From a virus: DNA of 46,394 nucleotides. The notes beneath the pieces were generated by a model. It saw only the letters and a program-made list of their open reading frames with translations. It did no database searches and was not told the origin of the DNA. The stretch is from the IMG/VR virus record IMGVR_UViG_3300032053_007138, positions 1 to 46,394 of that record. One strand, written 5' to 3'. Below, piece after piece: positions 7,058-16,649 of the stretch (position 1 is its first letter; every line of letters begins with the position of its first letter). The translations under genes were made by a program, and so were the position numbers.

Positions 7058-7065
7058 ATAGACTC

Positions 7066-8751
7066 CTAGTCTGTCATGTATGTGATCTGCATCGCGTAGT
7101 TGATGGATTTCTGAGCGCTGGCCGTCCAGCCACTCACTGAGTAATCAGCGGACGCATAGATGTACGCGTATATCCTACTCGCTGTGATAGCGAGAGCTCC
7201 AGCGCTCGATGCCCCCGAGTTATCAAAATGATGTGCTGGGTATGGATAAAACGGCATGTCAGATCCTGCCACGTTTCTGGGCGCTATCCCTGCTGGGAAA
7301 TCTGTAGTAGGCAGTGAGAACGTGGCCGCCGTAGATACGCCGTAAAACTGAGGCATATATAGCGTGCACTGTTTGCCGACTTTAACATATTGACAGGTGA
7401 TAGTAGTAGCGGTTCCTATTCCTTGCCAGTTCGTATCGAATGATCCTGTCTGATATCTATCCAGAGCAGCATTACCGGTGGCTGCGGTCTGGAATGTTAT
7501 AGAGTTCGCTGCTATAGCACCATTCACGGTAAATGCCTGAGACGGAGCTGATGTCAGTACTCCCACTCTATTAGCACTCACGTCCACGAACAGAGTATCG
7601 TTTACCGTGTCACCGTGGACGCTGAAATCTGACGTGCCGTCTGCGGTCTGATTAAACTGTGTCACACCCGCATAGAAATTGGTGGGTGAGTTGAATATGT
7701 TTATAGACCCAGCGGAGTACCCCTCGATATTTATGGCATTGAGACCATAAATATGCATAGCAGTTGACGTACCAGAAATGAAATGGTTCGCGTTGCTATC
7801 GAATATCAGTTTTGCACCTGAGTACAGTGCTACTGAGCCATACGCGAACACGTTACGAGAGAAATACGCGTCTCTATAGCGCTGTGAGGCGTTAGTACCA
7901 ATGTCATAGGACGCATCCGACTCAGGAGTGTGCCCTCTCGTGGTGATAGTACCACCGAGACGGATGATACCACTACCACCGCTCGCTATGATATTGAGTT
8001 CACCTAGTGCTGGGTTATAAATACTATTATTAGCATCATAAAAATTGATGCTACCCCCGATAGAGTTCATTACGACACCGCTGTCTATAGTGGCACTCTG
8101 TAACCACGCATGATGGTATTTATGAGTGGAATCTCCTACGACATAGCTATTGTTTAGCGCAGGATAGATATCGTGTGTCACGAGGTTTGAGTTCACACTG
8201 AGATAGCCGTTAAACGTAGCCGTGTCCGCGACGGTCATAGTGCCTGCGACGTACATGTTACCTGACATCGTAGCGGTACCGGCTACTCCAAATGCTCCGC
8301 CTATGTATCCCGAGCCTGCTGCACTCAATGCCCCGCTCACTACGAAAGAGCCTGCCACCTGAGCAGGAGCGTTTACACGTACCTGGGTGACTGCGTGCAG
8401 ATCCAGGTAATTCGCCTGGTCTGAGTTTACGTAGTTTCCTACAGCTCGGAACGCTACATGCCCCGCAGCGCTCACGAGAGCAGTCTCTACGGAGAGCTGG
8501 TTCATCCATACGTTGTTCCACGCTCCAGCTGCAGAGCCGAGATCGTAGGTGTCTGCGACAGATGGCAGGATAGTCTTGGACGTGAGAGCGTTGGAGAGTG
8601 TGAGTGTACCCTGGACGGTCGCGTCGTTCACGCGAATATCCTTGGTACCGTCAGAGACGCCGTTTACTACGTCCAGGAAGTTCTGGTTGACGGCGGTCGC
8701 GTACGCTGTGCTGGACTCTACGAATGTGTTGGTGCATACCGGATAACCCAT
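7066..8751 (-). CDS. Tail fibre protein with repeated beta motifs
   Basis: 561 residues starting behind AAAAGGAG. At least three copies of a tail-fibre repeat are visible, of the form D-x-Y-D/V-x-G-x-x-x-x-x-W/Y-x-x-x-W/Y: TYDLGSAAGAWNNVWM, SYVVGDSTHKYHHAWL and SYDIGTNASQRYRDAY. The rest is Gly/Ser/Thr/Asn-rich, as expected for a trimeric beta fibre. The C-terminal 120 residues differ and may form the receptor-binding or trimer-forming tip. It is the last large gene of the left late block. Confidence 0.75.
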   Translation of the reverse strand: MGYPVCTNTFVESSTAYATAVNQNFLDVVNGVSDGTKDIRVNDATVQGTLTLSNALTSKTILPSVADTYDLGSAAGAWNNVWMNQLSVETALVSAAGHVAFRAVGNYVNSDQANYLDLHAVTQVRVNAPAQVAGSFVVSGALSAAGSGYIGGAFGVAGTATMSGNMYVAGTMTVADTATFNGYLSVNSNLVTHDIYPALNNSYVVGDSTHKYHHAWLQSATIDSGVVMNSIGGSINFYDANNSIYNPALGELNIIASGGSGIIRLGGTITTRGHTPESDASYDIGTNASQRYRDAYFSRNVFAYGSVALYSGAKLIFDSNANHFISGTSTAMHIYGLNAINIEGYSAGSINIFNSPTNFYAGVTQFNQTADGTSDFSVHGDTVNDTLFVDVSANRVGVLTSAPSQAFTVNGAIAANSITFQTAATGNAALDRYQTGSFDTNWQGIGTATTITCQYVKVGKQCTLYMPQFYGVSTAATFSLPTTDFPAGIAPRNVAGSDMPFYPYPAHHFDNSGASSAGALAITASRIYAYIYASADYSVSGWTASAQKSINYAMQITYMTD

Positions 8752-8764
8752 TTGTCAACTCCTT

Positions 8765-9424
8765 TTAGAAACGTGCTTTCGGTGCGTAGCGACCTACTGC
8801 CTGGTTGTAGTAGTTTCGGACTACCGTATTCGTCCACACTGCTGTGTCCACTATAGTCTCGTCAATGAAACCGTTAAAACAATTGCTGAACGCTGCTACA
8901 TTAAATCCTATAGAGAACTGGTCTGGAGTGGTGCCCGAGCCATTACCTGCTGCCGCCGCGGACCCTATATAGCACCCGTTTATGTAGCCTACTACGTTCG
9001 TTCCGTCATAGGTCATGATCAGATTGGTCCATACCGTAGTAGGTATTGTGTAAAGGATTTCTGGACCCTGAGATGCTACATTATTTCTGTTTCTCAAGAA
9101 CCACAGGTAATTGCTGGTGCCGGATGCTCTGTAGTAAAGTTTGTACTCCACATCATTTGCATCATTACCTTTATACAGTATCGTATTATATGCTCCTGCA
9201 GTAGGAGCTGTCAACGGTTTCACCCAGGTAGATAGAGTAACATTTCCATTAGTTATTCCTAAAGTATTTGCTATAGACATGTACTGAGACGAGTTCCTGT
9301 ACAGGGCTACGCTATTACCAAATATCCCAGCCGGGTAGGTAGGCGTACCGTAGGCGGTTAGGTGATACGCCCCCATAGCGTCCACCCCGTCACCGTTGAG
9401 TCTATAGTAAGCTGTGTAAGCCAT
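8765..9424 (-). CDS. LamG/concanavalin-like fibre protein 1
   Basis: 219 residues from ATG 9424, overlapping the stop of the next gene upstream. The jelly-roll pattern of LamG_3-type domains is clear: VTLSTWVKP, then WTNLIMTYDGTNVVGYING, then NGFIDETIV. It is a paralogue of 9424-10128; both share YDGTN-x-x-GYING and a Gly/Ala loop before DxFxIG. Such domains bind glycans, so this is probably a receptor-binding part of the tail. Confidence 0.75.
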   Translation of the reverse strand: MAYTAYYRLNGDGVDAMGAYHLTAYGTPTYPAGIFGNSVALYRNSSQYMSIANTLGITNGNVTLSTWVKPLTAPTAGAYNTILYKGNDANDVEYKLYYRASGTSNYLWFLRNRNNVASQGPEILYTIPTTVWTNLIMTYDGTNVVGYINGCYIGSAAAAGNGSGTTPDQFSIGFNVAAFSNCFNGFIDETIVDTAVWTNTVVRNYYNQAVGRYAPKARF

Positions 9425-10128
9425 CAGAACGCCGCCTGTCCGTAAAACTGTCCTTTGGAGTTCTCGTAGTATTTGGCTACCTCGCCTGCGGTCCATGCCC
9501 TCGTGAAAACAAGAGTTTCGTCTATTTTTCCATTAATGAACTGACTACCTGGAACAGTATTTGTGCCTATAACAAAATTATCAGTAGCTACTCCTGATCC
9601 TGCACCAGAGGCTGCGGCGGGTCCAGCCACAAGTTTTCCATTTATATATCCATTTAAGTTTGTTCCGTCGTATACATATACCAGATTGTACCAATTACCT
9701 ATTGTTAATGCGGTCTGGAATGGGGCCTCAGTACTTGCATTATTATATCTTCCTCTTTGAAATAAAATAATATTTGATGTTCCACTAGTATAATAATATA
9801 TTATATTATAAGTTTTATTGGTATTTTCATTCTGGACTACTAATGAATAATATACCCCATTCGCCGGTGCCGTGGATGGGTTGTACCATATAGAAATTGT
9901 AGCTGTGGTTCCCAAAATTCCAAAATTATTTGAAATATAAAGAGACTGTGAAGAACCAGTAGTAAAACTTGCACAGTTAGAGAATTTTCCAGACACAAAT
10001 GGAACTGAATGTGTATTAGTTAAATTATACCCATTCCCACTCGAATCATTAGCATCTTCCAGCTTATAGTACGCCACGAGATTCGTCTCGTCGAACCAGC
10101 TCCCATTACTATGTGTCTCGTATGCCAT
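9424..10128 (-). CDS. LamG/concanavalin-like fibre protein 2
   Basis: 234 residues. Motifs are VAYYKLED, TISIWYNPS, WYNLVYVYDGTNLNGYINGK and NGKIDETLVF. It is a tandem paralogue of the preceding entry with the same fold. Bases 9700-10030 are strikingly AT-rich with many short runs of A and T, unlike the flanking late genes, which suggests recent arrival from another source. It probably binds a glycan receptor. The stop overlaps the next start. Confidence 0.75.
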   Translation of the reverse strand: MAYETHSNGSWFDETNLVAYYKLEDANDSSGNGYNLTNTHSVPFVSGKFSNCASFTTGSSQSLYISNNFGILGTTATISIWYNPSTAPANGVYYSLVVQNENTNKTYNIIYYYTSGTSNIILFQRGRYNNASTEAPFQTALTIGNWYNLVYVYDGTNLNGYINGKLVAGPAAASGAGSGVATDNFVIGTNTVPGSQFINGKIDETLVFTRAWTAGEVAKYYENSKGQFYGQAAF

Positions 10129-10131
10129 AGG

Positions 10132-11685
10132 TCACCTGTACGTGTTGTTCTTCTGGTACACATACAAACTCACATAAAGATCCGCGGGAGCAGTCGCCCC
10201 CACACTATCTATGTCCACGCTAAATGTAGTACCCATCGCCGCAGTAGTCTCTGAGTCTGCAGTCATGTTAATAGCCGACGCCGCTGTAGCCAGAGCGAGT
10301 TTAGTAGTAAACATCGTAGCCCCGGCTTTATTGATGTCCACCGTAGCCGTGTTCGCCTCGGTGCCCACTCTCGCGTCCGCACCGAAAACCTTCACCAATG
10401 TAGGAGCGTACCAGTGTCCCGCGATGTCGTTTGCTGCACCCAGAGTACCTGCGACAGCGAAATCTATAGACCGTGCTCTCTCACTGGAGTACTGATAACC
10501 CGTGTGTCCTGCGAGAGCGGCGTCACCGATCCAGTTGACAGTCACAGCGTCTGTAGACGCAGAGACCACACTCACCATGCCCATATAAATAGTAGCCGCG
10601 CTCCCGAGCCATTTGACCACAGAGGTACGATCATAGATGTACTGTTTATTGCCCGCAGACGCTGAGTCGAACACGTTTACAGAGTACGTCGCTGTCCTAT
10701 ACGCTTGACCTGTACTCCCCGCCATGGGCATCCAGTACGAGTTTGAGGTACCGGTGGCACCCGCAGCACCAGCTGTCCCTGCAGTACCAGTGATCCCCTG
10801 GACACCCGTGATGCCTCTGATACCCGTGATCCCGTATTGCCCCGTAATCCCGTACTGTCCGGTGATACCTATAGTGCCAGTAATCCCTTGGACACCTGTA
10901 ATAGCCTGAGCTCCCGTGATGCCTTGTATCCCAGTGATGCCCTGGAACCCCAATCCGGTGATCCCCATGGCACCAGTAATACCCTGAGACCCTCCGATGC
11001 CAGCTCCCGTAATCCCCTGCACTCCGGTGATACCCTCGATACCAGTGAGCCCCTGGAATCCTAGCCCAGTGATACCCTGCACGCCAGTGATCGCCTGAGC
11101 TCCCGTGATCCCGATAGTCCCCGTAATGCCCTGAGTACCCGTGATCCCGATAGTCCCTGTGGGGCCTTGTATCCCGTTTGCGCCTGTGATCCCGATGACA
11201 CCCGTAATCCCATACTGTCCCGTGATCCCAACCGTACCCGTAATCCCTATGACCCCTGTGGGGCCTTGGATACCGTTAGAACCGGTGATCCCGACCACAC
11301 CCGTGATACCGACGACCCCAGTGATACCGGGGCTCCCAGTGACTCCCATGATGCCTGTAGGGCTCGCTCCAGTGATACCGATGACGCCAGTGACCCCCAT
11401 GTACCCGGTGAGCCCTTGCATACCCGTCGCGCCCACGCCAGTGACGCCCTGGAGTCCCGTGACCCCATCTACCCCCGTAAATCCATAGGCCCCTGTGAGC
11501 CCGTACGCACCCGTCAATCCACGCACGCCCGTGACGCCCTGGATACCTGTGGCTCCAGCAGCTCCAGTGATACCCAAAGAGATGGTGTACTTCAGCCACT
11601 TGTTTTCAGTTTCGTAGTACTGATAGACAGAGCCGTTTATCGTGGTGTATAGTTGACCGCTGGTGGCGGATGTAGGGAATGACAT
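10132..11685 (-). CDS. Collagen-like fibre protein with Gly-X-Thr repeats
   Basis: 517 residues. Residues 1-35 are a small Tyr/Trp-rich head (SGQLYTTINGSVYQYYETEN). Residues from about 37 to 330 are almost wholly Gly-X-X triplets, mostly GITG, GVTG, GLTG and GPTG, so Thr fills the third position very often. The remaining 185 residues are a non-collagen beta domain, probably for trimerisation. Collagen-like stalks are known in phage fibres, and Gly-X-Thr collagen of Bacillus BclA is O-glycosylated. That makes this a candidate acceptor for the sugar made by this phage, by inference only. Confidence 0.82.
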   Translation of the reverse strand: MSFPTSATSGQLYTTINGSVYQYYETENKWLKYTISLGITGAAGATGIQGVTGVRGLTGAYGLTGAYGFTGVDGVTGLQGVTGVGATGMQGLTGYMGVTGVIGITGASPTGIMGVTGSPGITGVVGITGVVGITGSNGIQGPTGVIGITGTVGITGQYGITGVIGITGANGIQGPTGTIGITGTQGITGTIGITGAQAITGVQGITGLGFQGLTGIEGITGVQGITGAGIGGSQGITGAMGITGLGFQGITGIQGITGAQAITGVQGITGTIGITGQYGITGQYGITGIRGITGVQGITGTAGTAGAAGATGTSNSYWMPMAGSTGQAYRTATYSVNVFDSASAGNKQYIYDRTSVVKWLGSAATIYMGMVSVVSASTDAVTVNWIGDAALAGHTGYQYSSERARSIDFAVAGTLGAANDIAGHWYAPTLVKVFGADARVGTEANTATVDINKAGATMFTTKLALATAASAINMTADSETTAAMGTTFSVDIDSVGATAPADLYVSLYVYQKNNTYR

Positions 11686-11691
11686 ATTACC

Positions 11692-12540
11692 TCAAATTCT
11701 GTTTATAGTAGCTCTGAGCATAGCGTCGTTGTTCAGACTACCTCGAGCTTCGAACTTATCTGCTCTGAGCACATTCGTAGAAAACTCAGAAATGTGGTAT
11801 ATGAATTTTGATCTCGAGCATAGGTTGGTAGTCGTGTATATATCTCCGCCAAAAACGTCTATGGCTCCTGTTTGCCTGTAGAAGTTAAAACCCTGCCGAA
11901 CACCAAGAGACCCTGTACTACTATTGTATATTTTTCTCAAAAAACCGGACGGACTCAGGTTATACAAAACGTCATTGGTGGCGTAATCTACGTTGTATAC
12001 ACCCAATATCTTTGTCACATAATCCCACTCTGACGCCACGTTTCTGTTATACGTATTTATAACAGTGTAACCACCGGAACCGAGGGTGCATTGCTCTATA
12101 TACATGTCAGCAGAAGTACTGCCGTACAACAGATATATGTAGGTACTGTCACTGCTTATCACCCTATAATGCACAGTGCCCGAAGACACCGCTGTATAGG
12201 TGGACCCGTTCCACGTGTATCTGTAATAGTTCCAGTGACCAGACCCTATAGAGTCGGTGACTTCCACGTACGACCCGCAAACCCCTACAGTACCTCGAGA
12301 GACAATAGTAGGGTACTGACCCACTACTACTATTTCAGTTATCTTACTCATGTCCGAATCATTCAAAGCAATTAATCGTAACTGGTATTGCGGGGCATCT
12401 TTGTCGAGGATGCTGAACGTACCGTGACAATAGGTCCCGTCTGATACTATTCCTCCGCCCCCGCTTAGCGTCACATGTGCGGCAGCATAAGTAAAAGAAT
12501 AGCTGCACAGAAGGTTTATATCACTATAGAAAACACACAT
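11692..12540 (-). CDS. Putative fibre or baseplate protein of unknown family
   Basis: 282 residues from ATG 12540, which overlaps the stop of the collagen-like gene as TGATG. It is rich in Tyr, Ser, Thr and Gly with repeated short beta strands (for example YRYTWNGSTYTAVSSG), which suggests a beta-propeller or beta-helix fold. A frame beginning at 12639 would lie inside the upstream gene and is less likely. It sits between two collagen-like fibre genes and is probably part of the same fibre. No family is recognised. Confidence 0.6.
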   Translation of the reverse strand: MCVFYSDINLLCSYSFTYAAAHVTLSGGGGIVSDGTYCHGTFSILDKDAPQYQLRLIALNDSDMSKITEIVVVGQYPTIVSRGTVGVCGSYVEVTDSIGSGHWNYYRYTWNGSTYTAVSSGTVHYRVISSDSTYIYLLYGSTSADMYIEQCTLGSGGYTVINTYNRNVASEWDYVTKILGVYNVDYATNDVLYNLSPSGFLRKIYNSSTGSLGVRQGFNFYRQTGAIDVFGGDIYTTTNLCSRSKFIYHISEFSTNVLRADKFEARGSLNNDAMLRATINRI

Positions 12541-13913
12541 CACAGTTTCCTGTACAATAAATTCAGGCTGGCTATATCCACCCCAGGAGTCATACTGTTC
12601 ACCACTACTCGTACGATGTCTTCGGACGCCCCTGTCCATGCCATAGTCCCAGTACTTTTTATAGAGCTGGATATGTACATCCCGGTCGATCCTGAGTGCA
12701 GCCCAGTAAACAGCGTGGGATACCCAGTGTAGTTTGTTTTGTTCACTGTGAAAGACGCACTGGCAGTCTCCCCCAACAATACATTATACTTATATAAATT
12801 GTATGCGGTGGGCATCACGAAATCATAGAAAGACCCCGTTAATATACCGGACACTCCCCCTACCAAGTTCAGCGTGACGCACCCTGTGAACGCTGCGTTG
12901 GTGCCGTTGATACCCGTGGCTCCCACTCCAGTAAACCCATATGCACCCGTCACCCCCACCAACCCCGTCACCCCCACGAGCCCCGTCACTCCCTGAGGAG
13001 CTCCCGCGGGACCCGTCACTCCCTGCACTCCCTGCCCGGAGTCGAGGGCGATGAGAGTGATGCTGCCGCCGCTGATCATACCGGTTGTACCCTGTGGGGG
13101 GTACCACGACGTCCTCGAATAACAGCACGCGGTATACGATCCTGCCGGGAGGGGGTCTGTCACGAACGTTTGAAAAGGGCCCGGGTCGCCGATCAACTGT
13201 ATCTCAGTGCCAGTTTCTCCGTTGAATGAATAAAATGCGTACGTGTAGCTATAGAGAGGGGCATATTTCGCTTTGGCATAAAACACTGACATTACACGAG
13301 ACTTACTTGTTAGAGTGATCACAGTAGGCGATTCAGGCTGCAGCTGCACTCCAGTCCAGGTGAGATAACCAGTAAACTCATTCTGCACTATATTTTGGTC
13401 GGCACGCTGAGTAGTCGCTCCCGTACTAATATCCAGCCAGCTCTGAGAGCCTGTGTACCAAAAGTAAAGGATCTCGTCGCTCTCGTCCCAGAAGAACTCA
13501 GGCTGATCGGGAGAGGGTGTTTTCGGGAACTCACCTATTGTAAAGTTAGCGAGCCCCACGCCAGTAAACCCACCGGGTCCCGTGATACCTTTAGCGCCGG
13601 AGGACACGTCGATCCAGGATTTCGAATCCATGTCGTACGTGTACCAGATATCGTCTATCGTGTGGTGGTGGAGGTGCGGTACGCTGAGTACGTACGGCAT
13701 TACAGGACCCTCAGTAAAATTAGCGAGCCCTGTCACTCCTCTGACACCCGCCACTCCCGTAGCGCCTTTAGGCCCACCGGGGTCACCCGTGACTCCCTGT
13801 ATCCCTGTGGCTCCCATGCCGTGCGTAGCGAGGTAATTCAGATCAGCGTTGATTTTTATGGCATCGTTGACGCCAGCGTTGGTGAGAGGATAGTATGGGA
13901 GTCCTGTGATCAC
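12540..13913 (-). CDS. Second collagen-like fibre protein
   Basis: 457 residues. Gly-X-X triplet blocks lie at about residues 34-65, 112-122 and 295-345 (GATGIQGVTGDPGGPKG and similar), separated by beta domains. Two similar inserts of the form L-A-N-F-T-x-G are each followed by a Trp-rich patch (DIWYTYDMDSKSWID and EILYFWYTGSQSWLD), a tandem duplication within the protein. The C-terminal domain is rich in Thr/Ser/Gly. It is probably a branched or kinked fibre stalk. The stop overlaps the next start. Confidence 0.75.
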   Translation of the reverse strand: MITGLPYYPLTNAGVNDAIKINADLNYLATHGMGATGIQGVTGDPGGPKGATGVAGVRGVTGLANFTEGPVMPYVLSVPHLHHHTIDDIWYTYDMDSKSWIDVSSGAKGITGPGGFTGVGLANFTIGEFPKTPSPDQPEFFWDESDEILYFWYTGSQSWLDISTGATTQRADQNIVQNEFTGYLTWTGVQLQPESPTVITLTSKSRVMSVFYAKAKYAPLYSYTYAFYSFNGETGTEIQLIGDPGPFQTFVTDPLPAGSYTACCYSRTSWYPPQGTTGMISGGSITLIALDSGQGVQGVTGPAGAPQGVTGLVGVTGLVGVTGAYGFTGVGATGINGTNAAFTGCVTLNLVGGVSGILTGSFYDFVMPTAYNLYKYNVLLGETASASFTVNKTNYTGYPTLFTGLHSGSTGMYISSSIKSTGTMAWTGASEDIVRVVVNSMTPGVDIASLNLLYRKL

Positions 13914-14863
13914 TCTTTACCTACAGTATTGTTGAGTACAGATCCTAAAGCAGCTGCTCCACCGGCACCGATACCGGCTTTTATAATCCAGTCTGTGATA
14001 GCACTACGTGTCTGTTTATTGAGCAGCTCTTTACTCTGGTTCTGCCAAACATTTTGCACGTATCTATCTATAGTCTGTTTACCCTCTGGACTCGCATCAG
14101 TCCAAAACTTTTCTACTCCGTCTATCCACTGCTTAGTCACCAGAGGGAGTTTATCATATTTGCCAGTAGATTTCAGGTTGTCTATCAGATTCGGAGCGTC
14201 ATACTCGGTAATAGTCTTCCTGGTGATCTGAGTGGGTATCTTTTTAGTGATGTTTTCTATGCCCTCACCCGGGGATTTTTGCTCTGCCTGAAATGTTTTC
14301 TGAGTAGCTACCGTTTTCTTAGGCACTATCCCCTCTAACCTCTCAGGAATCTTATTAAGTAGCGGTTTCGCGAGAGCCCCACCACCCTTCGTGAGTCCCG
14401 CTATGAGCATGTCCAATAGAGCCTGTTTACCGGCTCCCGCTATCCCCGCCTCAGATCCAGCCTCTAACACAGACGGTAAAGAGGCTCCAGCTACCTGTGC
14501 GCCCTCTACGAGTAAAGGCGCTGCTTTGAGTCCGCCTGCGATAGCTCCACCAGCACCGCCACCAGCTGCCGCCTGAGCGGTGTACCCGAGCATTTTACCG
14601 CCCTCTTTTACATTTTGCTCTTCGGGAGTAGGAGGCTCGTAATCAGATTTCGCGAAGGGTATAGACTCTTTGAGCCCCTCACGCATAGCTTTAGATTTTA
14701 GGTTACGGTACGTCTGAGGGACGTCGAGGCCTCTACGTACAGAGCCACCTACCGCGGGGATTTTACCAATGATGTCGAGTATATCCCCGAACGTACCTGT
14801 GGTGCGCTGACCTACGCCAGGCTCTGATTTCTCTTTATCTTCTTTATCAGCTTTGAAACCCAT
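13910..14863 (-). CDS. Gly/Ala-rich putative DNA-ejection (internal virion) protein
   Basis: 317 residues. The N-terminal 25 are charged (KADKEDKEKSEPG). Residues about 92-120 are a Gly/Ala-rich hydrophobic segment (AQAAAGGGAGGAIAGGLKAA), with further amphipathic stretches and a hydrophobic C-terminal piece (AGIGAGGAAALGSVL). Such membrane-active Gly/Ala segments are typical of ejected internal proteins of short-tailed phages. In the second module the 773-residue protein at 40331 holds the same position and has the same character. The precise role is inferred from position. Confidence 0.55.
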   Translation of the reverse strand: MGFKADKEDKEKSEPGVGQRTTGTFGDILDIIGKIPAVGGSVRRGLDVPQTYRNLKSKAMREGLKESIPFAKSDYEPPTPEEQNVKEGGKMLGYTAQAAAGGGAGGAIAGGLKAAPLLVEGAQVAGASLPSVLEAGSEAGIAGAGKQALLDMLIAGLTKGGGALAKPLLNKIPERLEGIVPKKTVATQKTFQAEQKSPGEGIENITKKIPTQITRKTITEYDAPNLIDNLKSTGKYDKLPLVTKQWIDGVEKFWTDASPEGKQTIDRYVQNVWQNQSKELLNKQTRSAITDWIIKAGIGAGGAAALGSVLNNTVGKE

Positions 14864-14872
14864 ACACGCCCC

Positions 14873-16132
14873 TTAATCAGTGAGAGTGCCCGATACCCCG
14901 CCGATCCTTACCCGGTCACCCGTTTTGTGCCCAGCTTTTCTAGCCTCTGCCTCAGAAGAATAGTCAGCCTCTGCATTGATTTTGCCGTACGTACTCTCAA
15001 TGATCGCAGGGATATCCTCTGGTGTGACATTAGGGTTAGTGAGCGTCTGCATAAACGCCTTTTTACCAGCACGCTCGTCTGGCGTGTCAAACACGCTGTA
15101 CTTGAAGCCCTTCATACGCTCGATATCGTAGTCCGTGAGTACGCCCTTTTCTCCACCGTACGAGCGAGCAAGATTACTGACAGCTGTATTAAAGAATTGG
15201 TTGTAGTTTCTCACGTTGGCTTTAGTACCCACCGCGGCACCCGCCTCAGTCACTACACCACTCAGGCTACGTCCCTGAGCCGGGAGTTTCTCGCCGAGCT
15301 GTAGCACGAAGTCCAGAGATTTCTTAGATTGCTTTTTGGTAATATCGAACGTCTGCTGCTCTTTCTTACCAGCAGTCTCCACGTCTATCTGAGCTGCAGC
15401 AGCCGCAGCAGGTAACTTAGCCTCAGCCTCCGCGGCAGCAGTCTTCGCTTTACCGGGGCGTGTGATGTCCTCTATGCGAGACTCTTTAGCTCCCGCTGCC
15501 TCACCTACCGAGGGAGCGTTCGCTCCCAGTGCACCCTGCTCAGCCAGTTTACGCGCTCCTTCGAGGCGCTCTCCCGACGGCCCTATCTGAGATGAGGGCT
15601 GCATCACGTAATCGAGTATGCGCTCCTCACTCCAGTCCGGGTGAGCAGCTTTCGTAGCGTCATACTTTTTGTTGAAATCAGTGATACGCGGGTGACTCGT
15701 AGTCAGAGACTTCTCGAGCATCCTCGTAGTAGCGTCCTCACCGTGGTATTTTTTATACAGCTCTATAGCCTGCTTATCACGGGCGTCAGTGTCCTTTGTA
15801 GGCTTGGAGTACAGCGCCTGGAGTTCCGACTGGAAGTCTCCCTCACGCTGGGCTTTACCCATGCCCAGCTCACGCTCCATACTCTTGAGCCGATAATCTT
15901 TAGCTTTATCCTGCCCCTGGAGGTACGAAGACACTCCGGTGCCTTTACCGGATGTGGCGAGAGCCTCTATGAACGCAGCTATAGGCGCAGCAGCCTGCGT
16001 GCTTTCATCAGCTCCAGCGAGAGCGGAGTAGTCCTGAGGAGCGTACCCAGCGTCGGGTGCACCATATGGATTCGACCGAGGCTCCATCGCTGATGCTATA
16101 CCCAAACGGGCTTTACGGAACGGGTTATTCAT
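14873..16132 (-). CDS. Putative internal virion protein
   Basis: 419 residues, mostly helical and charged, with long Ala/Glu/Lys stretches (KAKTAAAEAEAKLPAAAAAA, about residue 230) that could form a coiled coil. No enzyme motif is seen. It lies between the ejection-type proteins, at the same relative place as the 526-residue protein at 42654. Together they resemble the helical ejection proteins of podoviruses. It ends in a small Gly/Asp-rich patch (GDRVRIGGVSGTLTD). Confidence 0.55.
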   Translation of the reverse strand: MNNPFRKARLGIASAMEPRSNPYGAPDAGYAPQDYSALAGADESTQAAAPIAAFIEALATSGKGTGVSSYLQGQDKAKDYRLKSMERELGMGKAQREGDFQSELQALYSKPTKDTDARDKQAIELYKKYHGEDATTRMLEKSLTTSHPRITDFNKKYDATKAAHPDWSEERILDYVMQPSSQIGPSGERLEGARKLAEQGALGANAPSVGEAAGAKESRIEDITRPGKAKTAAAEAEAKLPAAAAAAQIDVETAGKKEQQTFDITKKQSKKSLDFVLQLGEKLPAQGRSLSGVVTEAGAAVGTKANVRNYNQFFNTAVSNLARSYGGEKGVLTDYDIERMKGFKYSVFDTPDERAGKKAFMQTLTNPNVTPEDIPAIIESTYGKINAEADYSSEAEARKAGHKTGDRVRIGGVSGTLTD

Positions 16133-16143
16133 AGGTGCTCCAT

Positions 16144-16638
16144 TTAACTCTGATATTGGTCCATCATCCAGTTCGGAGTAGTATTCATGTTATACCCAGA
16201 TCGTATCGGATATTGCTGAGGAGAATACCAGAGCCCAGGATTTGTGGCCCCACCCGTGCTCGGGATAGGCTGTTGCATAGAGCCTGCGCCCTCACTGGGT
16301 CCAGAGATATTTGACTTCGACCCACCAAAAGTACCCCCCGCTGCCTGGTACGCATTAGCGCCTTGAGACATGGCATTCAAAATATCGGAGAAGTTATCTT
16401 TCACAGGACCTGGGCGTGAGGGCATGTCCACAGGTTTACCGGAGAGACTCATACCCGGGTGGCCCATGATGTTCCCCAGAGCAGCCATACGCTGAGCCTG
16501 GTAATCTCGCTCTTTTTGTTTACGCTCTGCGCGTGCGAGATTACGCTCGTAGTCAGCCATCTCCTGGTCACTCATGTCCTGCTTGTTTTTGTTCGCTGCG
16601 CTGGACGCCAGCGACAAAATGAGAGCGATAGGTATCAT
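16144..16638 (-). CDS. Small late protein with hydrophobic N-terminus
   Basis: 164 residues. MIPIALILSLASSAANKNK is a short hydrophobic start that could be a membrane anchor or a poorly cleaved signal. It is followed by a charged helix (QEMADYERNLARAERKQKERD) and a Gly/Pro/Asn/Gln-rich tail. It lies between two ejection-type genes and has no clear counterpart in the second module. The function is unknown. Confidence 0.6.
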   Translation of the reverse strand: MIPIALILSLASSAANKNKQDMSDQEMADYERNLARAERKQKERDYQAQRMAALGNIMGHPGMSLSGKPVDMPSRPGPVKDNFSDILNAMSQGANAYQAAGGTFGGSKSNISGPSEGAGSMQQPIPSTGGATNPGLWYSPQQYPIRSGYNMNTTPNWMMDQYQS

Positions 16639-16649
16639 ACTCTACTCCT

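Noticed and set aside
10724-11652. Rightward Pro/Asp/Thr-rich frames
   Set aside because: They are antisense readings of the collagen-like triplet repeats.
13395-14231. Rightward open frame of 278 codons opposite fibre and ejection genes
   Set aside because: It spans the border of two well-supported leftward genes and has no motif or ribosome site.
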